NCBI GenBank assembly: GCA_964448285.1 | Contig: CAYUWG010000006.1 | Coordinates: forward strand, 1 to 64,000 | Length of the DNA: 64,000 bases | Origin: CAYUWG01 sp964448285 | GTDB taxonomy: Bacteria; Bacteroidota; Ignavibacteria; SZUA-365 | Direction of reading: 5' to 3' | In this document: one piece after another, positions 13,214 through 22,485 of the stretch | How positions within the stretch are numbered: position 1 is the first letter of the stretch | Layout of the letters: the number at the start of each line of letters is the position of its first letter | The notes under the pieces: model-generated | What the model saw: only the letters and a program-made list of their open reading frames with translations | Database searches by the model: none | Told to the model about the DNA's origin: nothing | Translations under genes and position numbers: made by a program

Positions 13214-16200
13214 TTATGCTGTCGTTGGTTCGAGTGATTCTTGTTCTCCGTGATTGTTGAACTCCCGCCGCAGCTTCCATTGTCGCCACAAGAGATAGAT
13301 CGAAGGGTACACCAACAACTCCATGATGAAGCTCGTGATGATACCACCGACCATCGGCGCCGCGATACGCTTCATCACGTCCGCGCCCGCGCCCGTACTC
13401 CAAAGAATCGGCAGAAGCCCCATAACGAGAACCCCGACGGTCATGAGTTTGGGACGGACGCGTTGTACCGCTCCGTGATAGATGGCTTCCTTCAAATGAG
13501 CGATGGACAGCATGCGGCCTTCCTTTCGCCATTTCTCGAAGGCGAGGTCGAGATACAACAGCATGACGACACCCGTCTCCGCATCAATACCAGCGAGTGC
13601 GATAATGCCCACCCACACGGCAATGCTGAGATTGTAACCGGCGAAGTAGAGGTACCAAAACGCACCGACGAGTGAAAAGGGAACTGCGAGAAGAACGATC
13701 AATGTCTTCTGGATGGAGCGTGTGTTCATATATATGAGGAACATCACGATGAGCAGCGTGATGGGTATCACCAACATCAATTGCTTTTTGGCATGCTGCA
13801 TGTATTCATATTGACCGCTCCACACGATGTTGTATCCCTGCGGAAGCTTTACGTTTTGCGCGACAATCTTTTGTGCTTCCTTCACATAGCTTCCGATGTC
13901 CGACGTCTTGAGATCGACATAGACCCAGGCGTTGGGACGCGAATTTTCGGACTTGATTCCCGGCGGGCCTTTCTTGATCTGAATATCGGCGATTTCACTG
14001 ATCGGTATCTTGCCACCCCCCTGCAAGGGTATCAGAACGCGACGAAGCGCGTTGATATCTTCCCGGTAATCACGTTGGTAGCGCAGGTTGACCGGATAGC
14101 GTTCGAGGCCTTCCACCGTGGTGGTGATGTTCATTCCACCGATGGCGGACATGATCACGTTTTGCACGTCCTGTACGGAAAGCCCATAGCGTGCAATCGC
14201 TTTACGGTTGATGGTATAGTCCAGATAATTCCCACCCATGACGCGTTCGGCATAGGCGGAGAGTGTCCCAGGTACCTTCTTCACAGAAACTTCGATCTGC
14301 TTCCCAATCTCCTCCAAAACCGTGAGATCGGGTCCCGAAATCTTGATTCCTACAGGTGTCTTGATACCAGTGGAAAGCATGTCGATGCGTGTTTTGATAG
14401 GCATTGTCCAGGCATTGGTGACGCCAGGGAATTGTATGGCAGCGTTGAGTTCGCTGATGAGTTTCTCGCCAGTCATTCCCGGGCGCCATTCACTTTCGGG
14501 TTTGAGTTGAATGGTGGTTTCGACCATGGAAAGCGGCGCTGGATCGGTTGCAGTTTCGGCTCGACCAATCTTCCCGAAAACATGATCCACTTCCGGGAAG
14601 GATTTGATGATCTTGTCGGTCTGCTGAAGGATTTCACGCGCCTTCGTGATGGAGATACCGGGCAGTGTTGTCGGCATGTAGAGAAGATCTCCTTCATACA
14701 ACGGTGGCATGAACTCACTTCCGATCTTGTTGAATGGAAAGACTATGGAGAGCATCAATATCACCGCGCCGCCTACGAACCACCATTTATACTTGAGCGA
14801 GAGGTTATTCAATGGTCGGTACAATCGAATGATCCAACGGTTGAGTGGGTTTTCACTCTCCTTCTTCATTTTGCCCCGTATGAAGAAACCCATCAGCACC
14901 GGCACCAGTGTTACGGCGAGAATAGCCGCTGCACCCATTGCATACGTCTTGGTGTAAGCCAGCGGTTTGAAAAGACGTCCTTCCTGCTGTTCGAGCGTGA
15001 AAATCGGGAGGAACGACACCGTGATGACGAGCAGGGAATAAAACAGTGAGGGGCCGACTTCCTTGGCAGCTTCTGTGATAATCGTCCAGTTCTGTCGTCG
15101 CTTCTCCTGCGGAAGCAGATTCTCATGCTCAATGTGCTTGTGCGCGTTTTCAATCATAATAATTGCCGCATCGACCATCGCCCCGATAGCGATGGCAATC
15201 CCTCCTAGCGACATGATGTTGGCGTTGATGCCCTGTGCATGCATGACGATGAACGCCATGAGTATGGCCACCGGCAACGTGATGATGGCCACGAATGAAC
15301 TGCGGAAATGCAGGAGAAAGAGGAGGATCACGATGGAAACGACAATCGCTTCCTCGATCAGTTTTTCACTCAGATTGTCGATGGCGCGTTCAATAAGACT
15401 GGAACGGTCGTAGGCCGGAACGATTTTCACCTCATCCGGCAGGCCTGCTTTCAATTCCTCCAACTTCATCTTGACGCGCTGTATTGTGGCGAGGGCGTTT
15501 TCTCCGAAGCGCATCACGATAATCCCGCCGACTGTTTCACCGGTTCCGTCATGTTCCGCCAAACCCCGGCGGAGTTCCGGGCCGAGGGCCACATCCGCCA
15601 CGTCGTTAAGATAGACAGGTGTGCCGGCGGGCGTGGAGCCAAGAGAAATTTCCTTCACGTCATCCACGGACTTGATGTAGCCAAGCCCGCGCACCATGAA
15701 TTCGGATTCCGCGAATTCCAGCAACCGGCCGCCGACATCGTTGTTGCTGCGTTTGATCGCGTCGCGTACGTGTGCGAGTGAGATTCCGTACGACTGAAGT
15801 TTGTTGGGATCGACGGCGACCTGGTATTGCTTGACATAGCCGCCGATGGATGCGACTTCAGAAACACCACTCACTGAAGTGAGTTCATACTTTAAATACC
15901 AATCCTGGATCGATCGCAATTCCTGAAGACTGTGCTTGTCGGATTGCAACGTGTATTGATAAATCCATCCCAATCCGGTCGCGTCGGGGCCAAGTTGTGG
16001 CGTTATGCCCCGGGGCAATTGGCCTTGCAGCGTGCTGAGATACTCGAGGACGCGGCTGCGCGCCCAGTACATGTCCGTCCCGTCTTCGAAGATCACGTAC
16101 ACGAACGAGAAGCCAAAAAAGGAATATCCCCGTACGACACGCGCATATGGGACGGACAACATCTTCGTGGTGAGGGGGTAGGTGACCTGATCCTCAACGA

Positions 16201-16378
16201 TACGCGGCGCCTGACCGGGATACTCCGTGTAGATGATGACCTGCACATCGCTGAGGTCGGGGATAGCATCCACCGGTGTGTTCAGCATGGAATAGATCCC
16301 CAGTCCGATCAGAACGAGCGTTCCGAGGATCACCATGAACTTGTTGTTAATGCACCACTCTATGATTTTTCCAAGCAT
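13214..16378 (-). CDS. cusA: CusA/CzcA-family heavy-metal efflux RND permease (second copy)
   Basis: 1054 aa, full length for the family. Start ATG 16378 (MLGKIIEWCINNKFMVIL) has AAGGAG six bases upstream. Twelve membrane helices and two large periplasmic loops are expected; seen are PVDAIPDLSDVQVIIYTEYP, WARSRVLEYLSTLQGQLPRG, the TM4 signature LGGIAIAIGAMVDAAIIMIENAHKH, and the second-half IALAGIDAETGVVMLLYLD. HAE1/HME-type RND pumps export Cu/Ag or divalent cations from the periplasm. It forms an operon with cusB-2 (10 nt upstream) and tolC-2. Unlike copy 1 it carries no repeat insertion in the loop after TM4. Confidence 0.96.
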   Translation of the reverse strand: MLGKIIEWCINNKFMVILGTLVLIGLGIYSMLNTPVDAIPDLSDVQVIIYTEYPGQAPRIVEDQVTYPLTTKMLSVPYARVVRGYSFFGFSFVYVIFEDGTDMYWARSRVLEYLSTLQGQLPRGITPQLGPDATGLGWIYQYTLQSDKHSLQELRSIQDWYLKYELTSVSGVSEVASIGGYVKQYQVAVDPNKLQSYGISLAHVRDAIKRSNNDVGGRLLEFAESEFMVRGLGYIKSVDDVKEISLGSTPAGTPVYLNDVADVALGPELRRGLAEHDGTGETVGGIIVMRFGENALATIQRVKMKLEELKAGLPDEVKIVPAYDRSSLIERAIDNLSEKLIEEAIVVSIVILLFLLHFRSSFVAIITLPVAILMAFIVMHAQGINANIMSLGGIAIAIGAMVDAAIIMIENAHKHIEHENLLPQEKRRQNWTIITEAAKEVGPSLFYSLLVITVSFLPIFTLEQQEGRLFKPLAYTKTYAMGAAAILAVTLVPVLMGFFIRGKMKKESENPLNRWIIRLYRPLNNLSLKYKWWFVGGAVILMLSIVFPFNKIGSEFMPPLYEGDLLYMPTTLPGISITKAREILQQTDKIIKSFPEVDHVFGKIGRAETATDPAPLSMVETTIQLKPESEWRPGMTGEKLISELNAAIQFPGVTNAWTMPIKTRIDMLSTGIKTPVGIKISGPDLTVLEEIGKQIEVSVKKVPGTLSAYAERVMGGNYLDYTINRKAIARYGLSVQDVQNVIMSAIGGMNITTTVEGLERYPVNLRYQRDYREDINALRRVLIPLQGGGKIPISEIADIQIKKGPPGIKSENSRPNAWVYVDLKTSDIGSYVKEAQKIVAQNVKLPQGYNIVWSGQYEYMQHAKKQLMLVIPITLLIVMFLIYMNTRSIQKTLIVLLAVPFSLVGAFWYLYFAGYNLSIAVWVGIIALAGIDAETGVVMLLYLDLAFEKWRKEGRMLSIAHLKEAIYHGAVQRVRPKLMTVGVLVMGLLPILWSTGAGADVMKRIAAPMVGGIITSFIMELLVYPSIYLLWRQWKLRREFNNHGEQESLEPTTA

Positions 16379-16388
16379 CGGTTTCTCC

Positions 16389-17816
16389 TTAGTGATTATG
16401 ACCTTGTGTGGGAACGGCTGTCTTGGAGTCCGTCGACCTTGGTGTATCAGCTTTTTCACCTGTCATGGCATTGAGCGCAGCACGAAGATTGCTTTCGGAA
16501 TCGATAAGGAATTGCGCGGAAAGCACAATGCGTTCACCGGGTTGCACCCCTTTCAGAATTTGATAGAAACCCTGCGAAAGAATACCAAGCGTCACTTCGC
16601 GTGGTTCGAAGCGTCCGCCACCGAGAGAGACAACGATCATGTCGCGCGTCCCTCCGCGGATGACCGCTTGTTCCGGAACGACGACCGCATCATGGATCGG
16701 ATCGCCGAAGATCTCCACGTCCGCGAACATCTCCGGCTTGAGTTCCATTTTTGGATTGGGAAAATCTATACGGACGCGACCTGTGCGCGACTTCGCGACG
16801 AGCGTCGGATAGAAGAATGCAACGCGTCCGGTAAATGTCCTGCCGGGAGCGAACGGCAATGTCATCACAGCCTTCTGGCCCACCTTCGCATTTCCGAGTT
16901 CGTACTCATACAGATCGGCATGGAGCCACACGATCGAGAGATCGGCAATCTTCAGCAGTTGCTCGCCTGTCTGCACGCGTTGCCCCTGAATGACGTTCTT
17001 CTCCAACACGACACCACGTGCAGGCGCGTGGAGCGTGATGGTGCGCTGGATTTTCCGTGAAGTGACGATCTGCTGAATCTGCTCATCGGTGATGTCCCAG
17101 AGTTGAAGCTTGCGTTTCGCTGTTTCCAGCAATGCGTCACCACTTTTTGCAACGTCATTGAAGCTGCTTGATGAAACACCTTTCTGATAATCCAGAGCGG
17201 TGATCAGTTCCTGTTCGGCGGCGACAAACTCCGGGCTGTAAATCTCCATGAGCTTCTGTCCGCGTCGGACGGATTGCCCGACGTAATCCACGTAGAGCTT
17301 CTCCACCCAGCCGCTGATCTTTGTGTTGAGAATCGCCTGTCTCGGTTCAGCGATGGCGATGTGTCCGTTGGTTCGAATGGTGGTGCTCAGCGATCGTTTT
17401 TCCGCTTCGCCGATTTTCACGTTGATGTTCTGCTCCACCGCCGGGTCGATGCGGATCACTCCCGCCGAACCTTCCTGACCTTCATAGACAGGAACGAGAT
17501 CCATTCCGCAATCCGGAGCTTTCCCCGGATGCTCGGATGTGTACCAGGGATGCATGGGATCCTTGTAATAGAGAATCTTCTTTTCGCCGCCTGCATCAGC
17601 ATCCGTCCCACCCATCGTCGATTGCTTGACGGGCATCAGTTTCATGCCACAGATCGGGCAGTCGCCTGACTCATCGCGGATAATCTCCGGATGCATCCCG
17701 CACGTGTAGAGCTGCTTCTGTTCGGTTTGCGTGGTGGTTTGCTTGTCGTCCGATGAGCATGAAACGAATGCAACGCTTCCCACGAGGACGAGCAGGACAA
17801 TGATGAATACCTTCAT
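16389..17816 (-). CDS. cusB: CusB-type RND periplasmic adaptor (second copy)
   Basis: 475 aa lipoprotein (lipobox FVSC, Cys20). It carries two consecutive heavy-metal-binding knots, YTCGMHPEI...CPICGM and DPMHPWYTSEHPGKAPDCGM; the second has lost its first Cys (KAPDC). The adaptor core follows with GWVEKLYVDYVGQSVRRGQK and VWLHADLYEYELGNAKVGQ. The tail is simple (PTQGHNH), without the cupredoxin domain of copy 1. ATG 17816 is chosen at the lipoprotein signal; the frame is open to 17888. Ten nt separate it from cusA-2. Confidence 0.94.
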   Translation of the reverse strand: MKVFIIVLLVLVGSVAFVSCSSDDKQTTTQTEQKQLYTCGMHPEIIRDESGDCPICGMKLMPVKQSTMGGTDADAGGEKKILYYKDPMHPWYTSEHPGKAPDCGMDLVPVYEGQEGSAGVIRIDPAVEQNINVKIGEAEKRSLSTTIRTNGHIAIAEPRQAILNTKISGWVEKLYVDYVGQSVRRGQKLMEIYSPEFVAAEQELITALDYQKGVSSSSFNDVAKSGDALLETAKRKLQLWDITDEQIQQIVTSRKIQRTITLHAPARGVVLEKNVIQGQRVQTGEQLLKIADLSIVWLHADLYEYELGNAKVGQKAVMTLPFAPGRTFTGRVAFFYPTLVAKSRTGRVRIDFPNPKMELKPEMFADVEIFGDPIHDAVVVPEQAVIRGGTRDMIVVSLGGGRFEPREVTLGILSQGFYQILKGVQPGERIVLSAQFLIDSESNLRAALNAMTGEKADTPRSTDSKTAVPTQGHNH

Positions 17817-17884
17817 GGTGTTTTGCTCCTTCAATAATCTCGATATCAGTTGTTGTTTCATTTTTCTGTTCCATTCGTTGCTTC

Positions 17885-19162
17885 TCATGGCTGCACCGCC
17901 TTTCCGGTGTGAAAGTCGATGTCCGCGCGAGTTTTCCAGTAGTCTGCGCGAAGTCGATGGTAATCCGTTTGCAGTTGATAGAGCTTGACCAGATTGTCGA
18001 GAACGGTGAGGTAATCGACATCCCCGACCTGATAACCGGCCAGCGATGCGTTCAATGCCTGCGACGCCTGCGGGAGAAGACCCGTCGTCAACAGTTCCAG
18101 GCGCTCATGCACGGTCGCCAGCGTGGCGAGCGATGAAGAAAATGATGTCTGGAGTTGTTGCAAGGCGGTGTTGTACGACTCGGTGTACATGTTGATCATC
18201 GCCTCTGCTTCCTCCACCGCTGCCGATCGCTTTCCCCCGTTATTCAGAGGCAGATTCAGGTTGAGGGACAAGGAAAGGAAGTCCACAAGATTGTTATTAT
18301 TCGCCGCGAGATAATCCCTTTGCGAGTATGCGGCCCCGATCATGAAATCGGGGTACCATTCAAGATTGGCGAGTTCCTTCTGTGCCCGAGCCTTATCGGC
18401 CGCATTCTTTATGCCTTGTAGAAATGGCCGATGCTGAATCGCTTCATCGAGCAGGTCACGAACCGAGAACTGATCTTTTCCAACCTCAGTGAGTGAATCG
18501 ATCCTCATCCCTGTACCTGCTTCACGCAGGAGAAGACTGTTCATCTCATCCACCTTCCTGCGGTACTCTTCACGGAGCTTCAGAATGCGATCCGTGATGC
18601 GGCTGATCTCGAAATCAGATTTGATGACGTCCTGCTGCGTTCCTCTCGCGACTTCATACTTCGCGCGCACCACTTTCGAGATGTTTCGAAGCACGTCACG
18701 GGATTCCTCGTCGACGGCGATTGCTTTCTGAAGGAAGGCAAGTTCGTAATAGACCTTCCGCACATTTCGCACGATATCGTTTCGCGTATCGAAGAATTCC
18801 TGTTGGGCGATGCGTTCATCCTGTCCGGCGATGTCGCCTCGTGTGGAAAGCTTCCCGGGGAAAGGAAACATCTGTGATAGACCGAGCATCTTGCCGGTCA
18901 TCGGTTCCTGTGTAAAGCTGAAGCTGTTGACCGGAAGATTGTTCATGCTGAATGCAACACGCGGATCGGGAAGGCTGGAAACCTGCGGAACACGTTGGTT
19001 GAACATTCTTACCCGGGCTTCGAGTGCTTTCAGGCGAGGACTGACGTACAAGGCTTCGCGGACGTATCCGGAGAGAACGGTGTCATGGATTTCCTGCCCT
19101 TGCACCGTCTGAAGAAACATCACCAGGAGTGTGGTAAGGAGTAAAGGGATTGTTCGATACAT
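17885..19162 (-). CDS. TolC-family outer-membrane efflux protein (second copy)
   Basis: 425 aa. Start at MYRTIPLLLTTLLVMFLQ gives a signal peptide ending near VQGQE; the frame is open upstream to 19279 but the extension looks non-coding. Contains SQMFPFPGKLSTRGDIAGQD, a segment shared with TolC copy 1 (MIPFPGK), and long helical repeats with the ASLAGYQVGDVDYLTVLDNL end typical of CusC/CzcC-type channels. Forms tolC-cusB-cusA with the downstream genes. Confidence 0.93.
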   Translation of the reverse strand: MYRTIPLLLTTLLVMFLQTVQGQEIHDTVLSGYVREALYVSPRLKALEARVRMFNQRVPQVSSLPDPRVAFSMNNLPVNSFSFTQEPMTGKMLGLSQMFPFPGKLSTRGDIAGQDERIAQQEFFDTRNDIVRNVRKVYYELAFLQKAIAVDEESRDVLRNISKVVRAKYEVARGTQQDVIKSDFEISRITDRILKLREEYRRKVDEMNSLLLREAGTGMRIDSLTEVGKDQFSVRDLLDEAIQHRPFLQGIKNAADKARAQKELANLEWYPDFMIGAAYSQRDYLAANNNNLVDFLSLSLNLNLPLNNGGKRSAAVEEAEAMINMYTESYNTALQQLQTSFSSSLATLATVHERLELLTTGLLPQASQALNASLAGYQVGDVDYLTVLDNLVKLYQLQTDYHRLRADYWKTRADIDFHTGKAVQP

Positions 19163-19303
19163 GGATCTGACCTTGTAGTTCATGAAACAGCTGGAAGAAC
19201 TGGTTGAGAGCTTGTCCTTGCCACATGTCAGCAGCATGACAGGGGATAAAACGAACCACCCGTGCGCAGAACGGCGCACGAATCTTCGTTCAAAGAGACA
19301 GGG

Positions 19304-19744
19304 TCAGATTAAAAAGGAGGAGTTGAATAGGTAGGTATTTTCTCCGCCACCAGGGGGGAAGTGGTCGCGATGAAGATGCTGATAGAGGGCCGAGCGTAGA
19401 GCCAAGAATGAATGTGAGACATCAGTAACAGAATTATCTACTGTGAACCTCAGAGGTTGGAACGTCGGCCTGAACTGATATTCGAATGCATTATGAATCT
19501 GTTTCGTGGCGTCTATTTCATAGCAGCACTCCACACCGTCGAGCTTCTGTTTCGTTGGTTGTGAGGACCGCTCAGAGCAACACGAGAAGTCATGCGTTTC
19601 CCGTTCGTGCATCGTGCACGTGGAGAACAATTCCGCAACACCCATTTCCGCACAGATGTGCTGATACAATGGAATCCCGATCACACCGAATGAAAGGGAA
19701 ACGAGCATGATGGCTGTTGTGATATTTCTCGTTGCGTTTCGCAT
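19304..19744 (-). CDS. Small Cys-rich HYC_CC_PP-like secreted protein (copy 2)
   Basis: 146 aa from ATG 19744 (an in-frame GTG lies at 19768). An N-terminal hydrophobic segment is followed by the same GIPLYQHICAEMG...GVECCYE core as the gene at 5342, with an unrelated C-terminal half ending in FNSSFLI. Copy 1 ends in LHSSLLI, so the last residues look related again. It heads the second tolC-cusB-cusA set, 141 nt upstream of tolC-2. Probable metal-responsive accessory protein; no direct evidence of function. Confidence 0.72.
   Translation of the reverse strand: MRNATRNITTAIMLVSLSFGVIGIPLYQHICAEMGVAELFSTCTMHERETHDFSCCSERSSQPTKQKLDGVECCYEIDATKQIHNAFEYQFRPTFQPLRFTVDNSVTDVSHSFLALRSALYQHLHRDHFPPGGGENTYLFNSSFLI
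19500..19687. repeat. 188-bp near-identical core shared with 5517-5704
   Basis: One mismatch in 188 bp, same orientation; see the partner entry. Confidence 0.9.
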
Positions 19745-19845
19745 CCGATGACAACTTAGTTTATTCACATCAGCGAATCAATGACATTTGTTACAAGATC
19801 TTTTGAAACAGTTGTAAAATCGTTGGGATCGCTACGAGTAAACTC

Positions 19846-21060
19846 CTACTCCACGACGATCATCTTCCTAAGCACATGCACTCCGTCTCGTATCTCGATG
19901 AATGAACTCCCGCGAAGTCCGTTCAACTCGAATGCGAGGTTGTGAGTCCCGGATTCGAGTGCAATACCACCCGCAAGTGTGCGCACCCTTCGCCCGAGCA
20001 GATCATACACAAAGACCGAGAACACCGACGGCGTCCGTGTGACAAGTTTCAGCGAGAGCTTCGAAGACGACGCAAGCGGATTTGGATAGACAGTGAAGTC
20101 GAAAGTGCGTGGAGTTTCGATGTTCGATACGGATAAGGGGCCGGTTACCTGGACAGGCACGGTGAGTTTATGGCGACTCATCTCATTGTACATCGTGAGA
20201 AACTCGACGCTGATGGAATGAAGTCCGCTCGTGTTCGCGGTAATGAGTACATCGTACCGCTCACCCGGCAGAACCTCCAATGAAGAGGAATGGATAGCCG
20301 AAGGCAGTGGTCTTCCATCGGAGGCGATAATGGTCGCACCAAGATTCGCGAAGTCATACCGATGCACCATATAGCCGGCGTTCAAAAGTCGAAGCAGGAC
20401 AGTATCTCCTAAGGAAAATGCGACGTGAGAGTTCGGGTCACCGTTGATTCCGGATTGTTCCTTCCCGTTGATCATGAAATACTTCGGGCGATAGTATTTG
20501 AAATCCGCGTCCATCGTCTGCCGCAGCCAGAGCGAATCGAATTCGGAGGCGATCCACATCCGTTCAACGTCGAAAGAAGGCCCTCCCTCCCATGCGGTCG
20601 TGGAACTATCCGGAGGGCGCACGATGATCGCACCCCACATGCCCATGTGTGCATGGAGAAAACTTTCGACGTGGCAGTGATACCAGTACGTTCCGGCATG
20701 TGGCGCGGTGAATTCATATGAACCCGTGCGACCCATTCGTACGGAAAAGGAAGTCTCCGGAAATCCGTCATTCGCCTGGTCAACGTCTAAGCCATGGAGA
20801 TGCACGGTGTGATCTTCCATCGAGTTGTTCGTGAAATTGATTTTGTATTGCTGTCCTTGTATCAGTGTAAACATCGGTCCCGGTAGTTGAATCGTCGGCG
20901 GCATGCTCGGATAGCCGAATCCCCAGTAGGTATGGTTCGCGCCGTCGGAGGTCGTCATCCGACCGGTCATGGTTGCGATGAGATTGAGCTCCGTGACCTG
21001 GGATAAGGCGATCGGTGAATGAGCCAAACAGACGAGACCGATAAAGACCAACTTCTTCAT
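19846..21060 (-). CDS. Two-domain multicopper-oxidase-like protein with T9SS sorting tail (domain-1 copper sites only)
   Basis: 404 aa. Signal peptide (1-20), two cupredoxin domains, and a C-terminal type IX sorting domain (TVYPNPLASSS...VFVYDLLGRRVRTLAGG, about 320-404), so it is probably secreted to the surface. Domain 1 keeps a type-3/type-2 motif HTVHLHG (about 80-86) and a YHCH.....H....M motif (about 124-139), i.e. a type-1 Cys/His/Met set plus half of a trinuclear centre. Domain 2 lacks the usual HxH pairs: the equivalent NAGYMVHRYDF has one His. The next gene (21057-21920) shows the opposite loss. The two genes overlap by 4 nt. Copper oxidation (CueO/laccase type) is the likely role if they pair. 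Confidence 0.9.
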   Translation of the reverse strand: MKKLVFIGLVCLAHSPIALSQVTELNLIATMTGRMTTSDGANHTYWGFGYPSMPPTIQLPGPMFTLIQGQQYKINFTNNSMEDHTVHLHGLDVDQANDGFPETSFSVRMGRTGSYEFTAPHAGTYWYHCHVESFLHAHMGMWGAIIVRPPDSSTTAWEGGPSFDVERMWIASEFDSLWLRQTMDADFKYYRPKYFMINGKEQSGINGDPNSHVAFSLGDTVLLRLLNAGYMVHRYDFANLGATIIASDGRPLPSAIHSSSLEVLPGERYDVLITANTSGLHSISVEFLTMYNEMSRHKLTVPVQVTGPLSVSNIETPRTFDFTVYPNPLASSSKLSLKLVTRTPSVFSVFVYDLLGRRVRTLAGGIALESGTHNLAFELNGLRGSSFIEIRDGVHVLRKMIVVE

Positions 21061-21920
21061 GGCAGAACCTCCATCAAATCGAGCATCCCGTTGTGATGCT
21101 GCCCGCCTCCGATTTCCCCTGCGAGATTATTGTGATCGTGCACGGGGAATTTACCCGGTTGGTCAGGAGTCAGCAGCAATTCCATGCTTTCTCCCCATCG
21201 AATCGGAATCGTGTCTTTCCACAAAGGAGGGTCGATCATGACGTGATTTCTTCGCGTCAGAGCTAAGTGATAGCCGTGAAAATGCAGGCTGTGCCACATC
21301 AATCCGGCATTGAGCACACGAATGCGAATGGTCTCCCCGACGCGACCCATGATGTGCGTCGAAGGATCGGATTGAATGTTCGGCTGACTTTTCCCATTTA
21401 TAGTGAAGTAGTCCGGCCAATACTCATTCACGTCTGCGATACCCGTGGTCATCCATGTACTGTCATGCTCGCTCAGAATCCACAGGTACTCACGGTCGTA
21501 GCTCTTGCCATCATCTACGATGATTGCACCGAAGAGTCCGGTACTCTGATTGCGAGGATAGTTAATCGGATCGTGATAGAGATAGACGCCCGGTTCCGAA
21601 AAAGACAAGTCTATCGGTCTCGATTCGTTTGGAGGTATTATCGTCACGAGCGGCCTGCCTTCGGTTCGAATCGCAAACCCGTGCTCGACCGAATCAGTGT
21701 TGAAGACCTGAATCTGCAATGTGACGTCTTTGTCGCACTTCAGTACAGGGCCCGGAAGCGTCGCTTCGCCGTCCTTCGACGCGCTGAACGTCGTGATCGG
21801 TATGCGTCCGCCTAAGGAACTGACTATTGTTCCTGATCGGATGAAGAGTGTGTCAGGATTTCGGGAGAGTGCGCTCCAAAGTGGCGTGAGTAAAAGAACA
21901 CAGAGAAAGGCGCTTTTCAT
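21057..21920 (-). CDS. Two-domain multicopper-oxidase-like protein (domain-2 copper sites only)
   Basis: 287 aa with signal peptide. Domain 1 has lost its ligands: the HCH region reads YLYHDPINYPRNQ. Domain 2 keeps LMWHSLHFHGYHL (about 203-215) and FPVHDHNN (about 257-264) plus QHHNGML near the C-terminus. These correspond to MCO motif III and a motif IV whose type-1 Cys is replaced by Asp. No sorting tail is present. It is first in a two-gene operon and overlaps the 404-aa partner by ATGG/TAA-type 4-nt overlap. Complementary ligand loss suggests a hetero-oligomeric oxidase. Confidence 0.88.
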   Translation of the reverse strand: MKSAFLCVLLLTPLWSALSRNPDTLFIRSGTIVSSLGGRIPITTFSASKDGEATLPGPVLKCDKDVTLQIQVFNTDSVEHGFAIRTEGRPLVTIIPPNESRPIDLSFSEPGVYLYHDPINYPRNQSTGLFGAIIVDDGKSYDREYLWILSEHDSTWMTTGIADVNEYWPDYFTINGKSQPNIQSDPSTHIMGRVGETIRIRVLNAGLMWHSLHFHGYHLALTRRNHVMIDPPLWKDTIPIRWGESMELLLTPDQPGKFPVHDHNNLAGEIGGGQHHNGMLDLMEVLP

Positions 21921-22144
21921 GAGAAAATCTTTCTTGCTTTATCGCGAAAACTTTCATGGGAGAATAATGCAACCTTGTTTTCCAAGATGCAAGCAGTTTC
22001 CTCTCGGAAATCCTGTCATCGGATCGGCGATGGTTCCAAACTGCGAATCGCATTGCCTTTATTGATCTTCATTCATACCTTGAAAAGGGAAATGAATAGC
22101 TTCTCGACACCCGTACACTCTCCAATCAACGAAAAGGAATTCCG

Positions 22145-22480
22145 ATGAAAATACTTCTCACTCTCTTCGCAACGACGCTCTTTTTCACCGCGTGCAGTTC
22201 AGAAAAACAGGAGCAGAAATCCGGTCAGGAAAATCAAACGGAAACCAAACCTGCACAGACAACTGAATTGCAAAGCCTGGATGAATGGATCCGTCCGACA
22301 CCGGTCAAGAGCGTTGCGGATTTCGATGAGAACCATGATGGACACGTGTATAACGACAACATGTGCTGGAACGTCATCGCGGACGTACCGGGGAAATGTC
22401 CCAAGTGCGGAATGAAGATGAAGGAAGTCACGGTCGCAGATGCCGAGGCCAAGCTCAAAGAGCACGGCATGATGGAATAG
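22145..22480 (+). CDS. Heavy-metal-binding-domain lipoprotein (copy 2)
   Basis: 111 aa. Lipobox FTAC (Cys17), Gln/Glu/Lys/Thr spacer, then WIRPTPVKSVADFDENHDGHV with an EF-hand-like DENHDG loop, NMCWNVIADVPGKCPKCGMKMK and VADAEAKLKEHG. Domain plan and sequence parallel the lipoprotein at 12821-13177 (WNVIAD..GKCP.CGM). It is the only plus-strand gene of the metal island and is divergent from the MCO pair, with AAAAGGAA upstream of the ATG. Periplasmic metal binding inferred. Confidence 0.85.
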   Translation: MKILLTLFATTLFFTACSSEKQEQKSGQENQTETKPAQTTELQSLDEWIRPTPVKSVADFDENHDGHVYNDNMCWNVIADVPGKCPKCGMKMKEVTVADAEAKLKEHGMME

Positions 22481-22485
22481 GAAAT

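Noticed and set aside
13781..15049. Plus-strand 422-codon frame opposite cusA-2
   Set aside because: Antisense shadow; CusA motifs are complete on the minus strand.
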